Below are positions 56,346 through 64,000 of a DNA stretch of 64,000 nucleotides, piece after piece. The stretch spans positions 434,001-498,000 of the forward strand of contig JACTVC010000023.1 in the NCBI GenBank assembly GCA_018417955.1, read 5' to 3'. A program made the translations under genes and the position numbers. This stretch comes from Laccaria trichodermophora (Eukaryota > Basidiomycota > Agaricomycetes > Agaricales > Hydnangiaceae). The first letter of the stretch is position 1, and each line of letters begins with the position of its first letter. The notes below the pieces were generated by a model, which did not search any database, was not told the DNA's origin, and saw only the letters and a list, made by a program, of their open reading frames with translations.

Positions 56346-57850
56346 GTGGTGGATATTGTTCCATTATCCATACTGCAGGAACTTGGAACCATTGAGCTTG
56401 GTCAGATCAAGGCCACTGATCTTCCACTGCACACATAAGAAACATAGCCCAACATCCATGGTAAGAATATTTTGAGAATGAGTGACAATTTGTCTGTCTA
56501 GTGATATTGTGTGCACTGGATGGAAGCCCAAATTATTGGGAATTGTCTTCATTGAATAATAGTATTATCTCAAGTAAAATCACAATGATTATACAGATTT
56601 TTAGACATCATTACTGTCAAATTACTTGAGATTACTGACATTTTCTTTACAATAAATTGGATGAAGTTAATGTGGCTTGCATCCAGTTGTGAAAAGTCAA
56701 AATTTCCACCCTTTCTTGTCACAGATATGGCAAGGAATTGTCTGAAAAGGTTTATGGCTTGATTTCTTACCCATTTCAGCCAAGCTTGATAGAAAGAACC
56801 TTTATGATTTACTTAAGATCTTTTTGCCATATTTTGGTGGTATATAGACATTTATTTGACAAAGGTGATGGATGTTCAAATTCAAAAATATGGCAAAGGC
56901 ACTGGTCTAAATTTTCAAGGTACAATAAAGAAAGAAAATCTTTCTTGGATTGTGATAGTGTGAGTTTTGATGCCAACCTTGGTCCTTTAATTTTGACCTC
57001 CTGCAGTGTAAGAGAAATTAGAGTCTTACAAAGAATTTTGCCTTTTCTCAAGGGGAAAAGGAAAACTTCATAGATTTTGTTTCCTTCTACAACAAAGTAT
57101 TTTTACCACCCTCCATGGAGAAAAAGACAAATATGGGATGATTTATTTTCCTCCAAAGATTACTTGCACATTACTGCACTCAGAAAGGCAAACATCAAAT
57201 TGTTTTCTTCCAGAGGTTACTGCCCAGGATTCAGGAATGGCCAATATAAACAACAATGGCTCAGCTTGGAGAGTTTAATGAACCAGTCCAATTTGAGAAC
57301 TAGCATGCTTTTCAAGGGTCTAAATTATATACAAATAAATGCAAAAACAAGGTTCTATGTATAGGCATACATCAGCAGTGTTATTTTGGGCAATAAAGAT
57401 GGAACACCAACCCCATGAAAGGGGGCTGGGGTCCCAAGGGTTGTGTCCCAATCAAATATCCTGTGCCTAAGACTGGCAACAGAGTAAGGGATTCTTCTGT
57501 TCTGAGATACTGAACAGCTCCATGGAGGGCTTCAATCTTTGGGAAACATTAGACTAATAAATTGATGTCATATTGATCTTGGATGCAATCTCATTTAACA
57601 CCTAGTGGTGTCATTGTCAGAGTCAACATTGATTTGCAGCAAATATGGCTATGAGTCAACAAAAATTGGGATTCAGAGGGGTCAAAAGGGAAACTTGAAT
57701 GATCTTCAACATCCCTTTGTGTTCTTTCACTTTCTGCATTGCTGGTTCCAGATCTATACTCCTAGGCACTGTGCCATTCATTATATCATAGTGCTAAATC
57801 TTTTTTATTGACTTGGCTGGTCTCAAGGTAGATGTATGTCTATTTCATTG
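56346..57850. other. AT-rich CpG-poor region with plus-strand ORF remnants
   Basis: Plus-strand frames 56738-57073 and 57077-57364 are separated by one stop (TAG at about 57071) and look protein-like (for example FLKGKRKTS then FSSKDYLHITALRKAN). No domain was recognised. It may be an old transposon or gene relic. Confidence 0.35.
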
Positions 57851-59240
57851 TTACCTAAGATGGTAGTTAGATTTGAACAACAGGATGTATAAAAGTACTA
57901 CCTCTCCACTCCATAGAAGGTCATAGTTCTTCACTTGAAATGCCTTGCATTTATCTGCACCGAATTTAGCCACTCGTCCATCCTCGTACATGTGAAGGTA
58001 GAAGATGGAGCACTTGGACTTGAGATCAAAGGCCCAAGCTGTCCAATGGTTGCCTTCTTTCCAACCTCTTGCCCTGGGCCAGCCATCGGAATTGTGGAGT
58101 GAATCACTATAACCAGCATAAGCAGAAACACAGGAAAGAAAGTAGAAAGATGAACACACTGTACTAAAACCCGCCAATCGCTGACACCAAAGATTCTATC
58201 CACGCTAGGTTTGTTGGCGTACATTGCCGTGTAAGCCAACGGAAACGCGAGGTGTCGACGTCTTTTGATTGACTGGAGGATATAGATACGAAGTAGCATG
58301 AGTAGGATATGATGGTGTTGGTGGTGTTCCTTACATAATTACCTGGAACGACTGCGAACGCTGGACGAGATAGCCAAATTGAGTTGCAGAAACCAAGAGA
58401 AGGTTGGGACGATTGGCGATGCACCCAAGTCCACCACAAGATCTTCGAAGATTTGAGTCAAAATGCAATGCCGATCGACAGGAAATTCTTTGGGCATGCC
58501 AGTGACGCTACGTAAAATTCGCAGACAATGCGAAGTGGAACCCGTCCACGGTTGTATCCCGGAGTGTCCGTACATCGCTGTAGGTGCATTGAAGAGCATC
58601 AGATGAGAGCGACGAAAAGTGGGGATGGTCCATACCTGTCCTAGAGTTTGAACGGTGAGAAAAGTTTTTAGGAAGTACGGGCGCCCGTAGGAGCTTATGA
58701 TACCAAAAAGAGTCATTGGACCTTATTAGTGAATGAACGGACTTGGGATGGCAGAACATTCCTTACCGTCATTCAGTGATCCATCAAAACCGTCAACATA
58801 TCGATGTATGCGCATTCGATAGCGTCCTTTAAAGCCCTCTGGAACGAATCGGTGACATTTGCGCCACTGCAGGACGATTAGGATGCGGCAAGAACTTGAA
58901 GGCATCGTGCTGGGAGACACAGTGTGGCAGACGAAAAGACATCGACAACCCGTGGACAGGATCGCCCAACGCTTAGGCAGCACTGTTTCCGGGGAGGAAT
59001 AGGGATGTTGGAATGGTAAGTCAACCTGGTAACGAACAGATGAGAATGTTGAACGTTGACAAGAATGACTTTTGACTTGCATGAATTGTGTTCAGTGTTG
59101 AGAAGGTGGCTCAACAATGCCCGGTCATCATAGAAACGGCGCGAAGGACCAGACGATGGGTGCACCGGTGAACATTCGAACGTCTGAGAGAAGTTGTGAT
59201 GAACGATGTCGTGAGACAATTTGTTGACCTTCAACTAAAC
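57851..59240 (-). pseudogene. Decayed multi-exon minus-strand gene, possibly a wax-synthase-like membrane protein
   Basis: Several adjacent minus-strand frames (59234-58726, 58759-58339, 58299-57931) carry hydrophobic segments (FFPVFLLMLVIVIHSTIP near 58100) and GT-AG-like borders. No single spliced frame keeps all of them open. The stretch near 58500-58560 resembles, across a frameshift, the LRDFW...W/SH..LR pattern of fungal wax-synthase-like (MBOAT-related) proteins; this is a weak match made by eye. An intact gene of another family, with borders I have not found, is also possible. Confidence 0.3.
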
Positions 59241-60380
59241 GTCCACGATGTCTTGGTGAGTTCCCCCTACCCTGCTTTCTTTTTCGCTATAATATTCACT
59301 CTGCTATGCCAAGATACCCCCTCGATCTTCGCGGAAAATAACGGGTCCATGCTGACCATTTCAAATTTTGAGGTCATAACCCTAGGACCACAAGTTGCTT
59401 TCGCCGCCTCTACGTTCTAGCAGCCGAAATGTCGACATCCACATTTAATTTTGGGTCTTGTTCGACCTTCGAACCCCAGGCATATCAAGTTTTCTGTGGT
59501 GGAGCTGTGAGGACCTTGATAGGTAAGTACTCTACCTCCCCGAACTGGGTATAGCTCTCGTCGTCTTTCTCGCAGTACTGACGTAGAATTGTGTCAGACA
59601 GATGAGTATGAGCCGGAACTCCGCCGCCAATTGCACCTCCGAGTCCAGCAACGATTTTGGCCCATTCTTGACACGCCGTGCTCATCATATCTTCTAGGAG
59701 CAAAGACCTTGGGTAGGGAACGTAGTACGAAAGGAGCGTTTCGCATGGAGAGATTTGTGGTGTACCTGTGTTTGCCTCAAGTTGGTTAGGTGGCTTTCGG
59801 TCGCATAGACGCCCTTTCTTGTTGCGTGAATGTCAAGCTGGAGGCGGATGGTGCGTTGAGGCGTACTCGCAAGTTTTAAAACACTGAACCATATACTCTA
59901 TCTACCAGCAGATACTGAACGGACACATCGCTACTAGCGCATTAGCTATCAGCCTCGAAGCCAATGACCGATACATAACTCCATGAAACGGACTCGGACC
60001 TTGCTCGGACCCATCCATAACAACCGACTGCACCAACCACTCCTTCGCCAACAACTTATTGATCTTGCCTCATGTGGTCTCCAATCAACATTTACCACCC
60101 CGAAACTGCTGGGGCAGCAATTCGGTGCTTCCCCACATGGAAAACGGTTTCCCCAGTCGGCCTCCTGAGGACGCATCCACATCAACATTCACAGTATCTA
60201 TGGATGAGGTTTAGATAGGATATGAGATAGAATATAATGAGCATTGAGCAAATCTGATAATGGACGTGTGAAAGTCGGTATGTTTTCGGATGCATTCCCT
60301 GATGGGGTTGTTCCTTTCACGGAAGCGAACCGCGAGAACGTTTCGTCCGCCATGTTGACAGAAGCAGAAAGAGCGCCAGT
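59241..60380. other. Region upstream of the SHO1-like gene
   Basis: Short ORFs on both strands (59485-59703 minus, 59949-60188 minus) lack recognised domains. The last few hundred bases should contain the SHO1-like promoter. Confidence 0.4.
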
Positions 60381-61681
60381 ATGCCATCCACCATGTCCGA
60401 TACCCACCATGGCCCGTCTTCGCCCGTCCCAGCAGCCACCGACCTCAGTTTCCATCAACAGGAACAACACCAGCAAGAACACCAAGAACACCCAGAACAC
60501 CACCCACCTCCAACACGCTCACCAGCGCCCAACTATTTCCTTCTGTTCACCTTTGTCATAAGCGTGGTAAGCACACCCTTTGATCGCGATGTTTTTCTTT
60601 CATCTAACTATACCCTAAGATAGCTTGGGTCACCTCGCTAACCTCTCAAGCCATAATAACAGCAACAAGTAAGCCCCTTCGCCACTACCCTCCACTTCCT
60701 TCCTTTCTTACTCCCTCAAACAGCACCCAACAGCAGCACCCTCGTCGGCGTCCTCTGGCTTGCCTTCGTCCTCCAAACAATCATAATCTTCGAACTCCTC
60801 GTCACCCTACCCACCCACTCAACCCATCTGTATGCATTCCAAATATCCATCCTAGCAGCCATGTCAACGGTGCTCGCCTCCATCGGTGTAAACACCAACC
60901 TCTTCACGCCTCCCACGCACAAACCAACGCATCAAGCGCTCGCGGCGGGGTGGCTTATCACAGCTATCATCAACATCCTTTGGATCCTCTACTTCACCGC
61001 TCCCCCTTCGCAGCTCTCTGGCCATTATCATAGTCATCCGGGGACACCACTGCCAATGCCACACGGCACCATATCAGACCCTATACCCGTCACCAAAGAA
61101 CCCTCCTTCTCAGGCTTTGGAAAGACAGGGAACGGGGGAACGGTTGAACAGCAGCAGCAGCAGCTGGAGGGAGAAGATATCGAGTTGGGACAGAACCAGA
61201 ACCAGAACCGGAGTGGGACGCAGGTTGATCCTGGGGAGGAGAGGAGAAAGTCGCGGGGAGGGTGGAGCACATATACACCTGGGGACAGGGGGAGTAAGGC
61301 GCCTACGAGCGGCGTGGGCGGGAGGAGCGCTGCGGGGAGCGATGGTGGTGGGAACGTGAGTCGACGGAAGAGTGCGAAGGGGGAGAAGGAGCCGACACCT
61401 ATTTATCGTGCTGAGGCTATGTTTCCTTGTTTGTGTTTTTTTTTTTCGTTGTGGGGATGATGACCGACGTTGTCCCCAGATACCGCGAGCCCCAAAGATT
61501 CAAACGAACTTTCGTTTGGGAGGGGCGAGATCTTTACTATCACTGACAAGTCTAGGAAATGGTGGGAGGCGGAGATGGATGATGGGCGGAAAGGGAGTAA
61601 GTCTTGTCATTTTTGGTTTTGTTCGTTGACGTGTTAATACTTTGTCCAGTTGTGCCGTCAAACTACTTACGACTTTTATGA
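60381..61681 (+). CDS. SHO1: SHO1-like osmosensor (4 TM + SH3), 5 exons
   Basis: Plasma-membrane adaptor of the HOG osmotic-stress MAP kinase pathway; its SH3 domain binds a proline motif in the MAPKK in yeast. Exons: 60381-60566, 60620-60668, 60724-61428, 61480-61596, 61650-61681; 362 codons plus stop with closing phases. A His/Gln/Pro-rich head precedes four membrane segments (FLLFTFVISVIAWVTSL; LVGVLWLAFVLQTIIIFELL; ISILAAMSTVLASIGV; LITAIINILWILYF). A long disordered linker with a Gln run follows, then a C-terminal SH3 domain: YRAEAMFPYTASPKDSNELS, GEIFTITDKSRKWWEAE, and VPSNYLRLL at the end. The ALYDY-like start, WW pair and PSNY are the SH3 ligand-site residues. In-frame ATGs at 60381 and 60393 are both possible starts. 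Confidence 0.88.
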
Positions 61682-61936
61682 TGCGACACGCATCGCTTGC
61701 TATGGAGGGATCAACGAGCTATCTGCAACCGCTGTGTGCATACCCTGCATCCAGCAAAAATCTCCGACTGCTATGGATATATCATGTCTGCGACTGCTAC
61801 GCTGTATACTGATGTTACCTGGACTGGTGGCGGGGTTCCCCTGTAGCTCCTGCTTCATAGAGGGACTCGTCACAGTTAAAGCAGCAACTCGTGATTTCGG
61901 TCTTTCTCAATCTGCTTGTGCTACTTACTGTTAGGT

Positions 61937-63345
61937 CGGTGCTCGGCTCTTGGAGGAACCACGGTTGCGCGCTTTATGAAGTACGATTCTAGAGGCCACC
62001 CTCAGCTACTCCCGACGTGAACCATGCTCTTCCTTCCCCTAATGTGCTTTTCGCAGAGGATTCGCCCTATAATGCCGATTGCGCCACATCTTCCATTCAG
62101 GCGTGGAAGGGGTCGCCATCTTGTGGCCCATGCCACTAGATCTCATTGCAGTATTCCGCACTGAAGGCTTGCCACCGAAATTCACTCCAGGCCGCTCAAC
62201 CTTCAACCCTCCGACCCACGGAAGTGTTATTGCATCTTCTCGACTCGTCAATGGCAAGATCTTTGACCTTTCACAAGCAAAGTTTCAATGTCCATCTCCA
62301 GCCGCCGCGTCGCCTACGTGTACCAAGTAAACAACAAAGGATCCGAACTTCCCCCGTCTGTCGTCATCATGCCCTCTTCCTAGTTGTGGTCCATTCGTGA
62401 AAGCCAGAAGACGCAGTGTATTTGAAGGGAACGTCTCGGTGGAAGGGGAGGACGTGAGTCCTCCGACCAAGATGCGTACGGATCGTTCTACTCTCTGATG
62501 AAGCATAGATACGTGCGTCCTTTTCACCCTTCTCTTTTTTCCAAAACACGTTCCTAATACCGGCATACAGACCCACAAAGTTCACCTCGTTCTCATTCGT
62601 CATGCCCGCTTAGATTCTTTCCCACAAGACAGGCAAGGGCTCATTCCTTTCCCTTCCCTTCCCTTCTCCTACCTGTGGGCTGCTGTACAAGATTCGTAAA
62701 ATCCGCCCATCACCTTGAAAACCAGTACTTGGTGGTCGACTCTGAGCGCATGGCCGAGCTGACTGCGGGTCAAAGTAGAATCCTGCCGTTTGTGCTTACG
62801 CCGTTCTTGCTTGGATTGAGGATGCGGTCCCGGGAGATTGGGGGTGGCGATTAAGATTGATGGTTGCCTCTGTCGGTGGCGAAGTCTTTGGAGGGCGCTA
62901 CGCCCTGTGTCCTTCTGGCAGGTTTAAGTACGACACTTTGCTTCCCTGGTTCTTTTATCTTCCACCATTCAACTTCCATTCCCTGTAGCCGCTACCTTCG
63001 CCTACGTTGGTGATCGACGGGAATTTCGATTAACCCCTCCTGCCCTTTCGGTTTCTAAGGACGGCGGTAAACAAACTCTGTGCTGTGAAAATCATATCTG
63101 CATGGCTCGAATTATTCTTCGATGATACGAATAACAACATCCCTGTGACAGAATGACTACCCTTATCAGCGCTCGCGAAAGAGCCTCCGGATTCTTGAGC
63201 CGCCTTTTGACTTCCACTGTTCTCTCTTCCCGTGTTACGAGAAAACGTGGTTAATCTCATTTTACTACGCTCACAACGGGACTCTTCGCCCCCCGTGGTC
63301 CGTCTCTTTGGTTCTTCCTTTCTGTCCTTACTCATGCATGTATCT
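61937..63345 (+). repeat. Segmental duplication, copy B (partner at 50755-52075)
   Basis: Same landmarks as copy A, without the LTR and with more CpG dinucleotides (for example ctccggattcttgagccgcc where A has cttcagattcttgagacatc). No intact gene was found; short ORFs at 62079-62603 overlap on both strands. Confidence 0.8.
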
Positions 63346-64000
63346 TAGAACCTTGTCACGGTCTCTGCTCTCAGCTGGTCACAATTTCCTGTCTCTGTTC
63401 GTAAGGTATGGAAGTTGGTCCAACTTGGGTTAGCGGCCATCTATAGCATGTCGCATCGTGTGCAACTTCCGCGCTACATACAAAATATGAAATTTTGCTT
63501 TAGTATCGATCAGACATACACGTCAGGGGTTGTAGGTGAATGAGAAAACAGTGGACTGGTTCAGCGCTTGATCATGCCCAGTCGGAGTCAGCGAAGGTGA
63601 CTTTGCCGTGGAGCAAGACAGGAAGAAAGATGACAACGCAACAGGGCTTTTTCCCCCCAGCGGCTTCCTACTAACATCCAGTTCGCTTCCACCAATCCTC
63701 CCCTACGTAGCTGAAAAAAACGAGAGCTTCGGCGACGAGCGAGAAGCGAGATATGGCTGCAAGTCGCTCAGGATAACCGGGAGGACGACGTCATCTGCTC
63801 TTCGCGATCGGCCATGAAGTCGATGAAAACTTGGTGTTTGAGTTGATGGTGGAGGTTTACGCAGGCAACCCGAAGCACTTCACGCATGCATATGGCGAGT
63901 AAGGACGTCGAGAGTCAAACTAGCACAGATAGTCGGTGACTTATTAGCTGACCATCTCTTCGAAGGTTTCAAAGACGTTATAGATGCTTAACGTACCTGG
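63346..64000. other. Right-edge sequence, partly repeated at 17130-17360
   Basis: From about 63778 (gggaggacgacgtcatctgc) it resembles 17127-17355 (cggcaggttatctgcc region, cttcacgcatgcatacggggagta, gttatagacttttaacatacctg). No clear coding frame. The copy continues beyond the window. Confidence 0.45.

Noticed and set aside
58339..58759. Cytochrome P450 fragment
   Set aside because: Considered because of the hydrophobic and Arg-rich stretches, but no heme-binding Cys motif or ExxR was found.
59485..59703. Small minus-strand gene ending in LPIKVLTAPPQKT
   Set aside because: 72 codons with no recognised domain and no supported neighbouring exons; left unannotated as a gene.

Overview
The window looks like a nuclear chromosome segment from a filamentous basidiomycete, most likely an Agaricomycete. 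Genes are split by many short (about 45-70 nt) GT-AG introns. Families include a fungal CHR chromate transporter, a PHO84-type phosphate carrier, an RTA1-like membrane protein, a DUF2235 hydrolase, a NACHT-WD40 NLR, SMC6, a mitochondrial ferredoxin and a SHO1-type osmosensor. Spliced models were built by hand from conserved motifs and splice signals; no database search was run, and the species is not determined.

Layout. 1-2.8 kb: a tandem pair of CHR chromate transporters. The first runs off the left edge and is open; the second has two small deletions and is a probable pseudogene. 3.4-5.6 kb (minus): PHO84-like phosphate:H+ symporter, 10 exons. 6.0-7.1 kb: a short duplicated sequence with and without an intron-like insert, then a hAT-type MITE. 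8.3-9.7 kb (minus): RTA1-like 7-TM protein, 10 exons. 11.3-13.6 kb (minus): four tandem intron-containing tRNA-Asp(GTC) copies, one degenerate. 14.4-16.6 kb: DUF2235 alpha/beta hydrolase-like protein, 13 exons including a 13-nt microexon. 18.9-19.5 kb: a second kind of hAT-like MITE.

19.8-39 kb is a transposon-rich, CpG-poor compartment. It starts with a NACHT-WD40 NLR whose coding exon is split by a young PIF/Harbinger-like MITE with 3-bp TTA target duplications. Next come decayed sequence, a 4.8-kb palindromic element with mariner-like TA-flanked ends (29138-33932), another TIR element, and a tandem array of eight tRNA-like/SINE-like units with a hAT MITE inserted in it.

39.7-50.7 kb is a gene-dense euchromatic block: a Pro/Gln-rich single-pass membrane protein (minus), divergently followed by SMC6 (plus), a Ser-rich disordered protein (minus), and a mitochondrial [2Fe-2S] ferredoxin (minus) whose third cluster cysteine is phenylalanine. 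50.8-57 kb is again repeat-rich: a segmental copy of the 61.9-63.3 kb sequence, two solo LTRs of one family in opposite orientation, and a third member of the first hAT MITE family. 57.8-59.2 kb holds a decayed minus-strand gene; 60.4-61.7 kb is a SHO1-like osmosensor.

The main theme is the contrast between CpG-normal gene blocks and CpG-poor transposon islands, with well-preserved insertion footprints: perfect 8-bp, 5-bp and 3-bp target duplications, and an empty-site paralog for one LTR.
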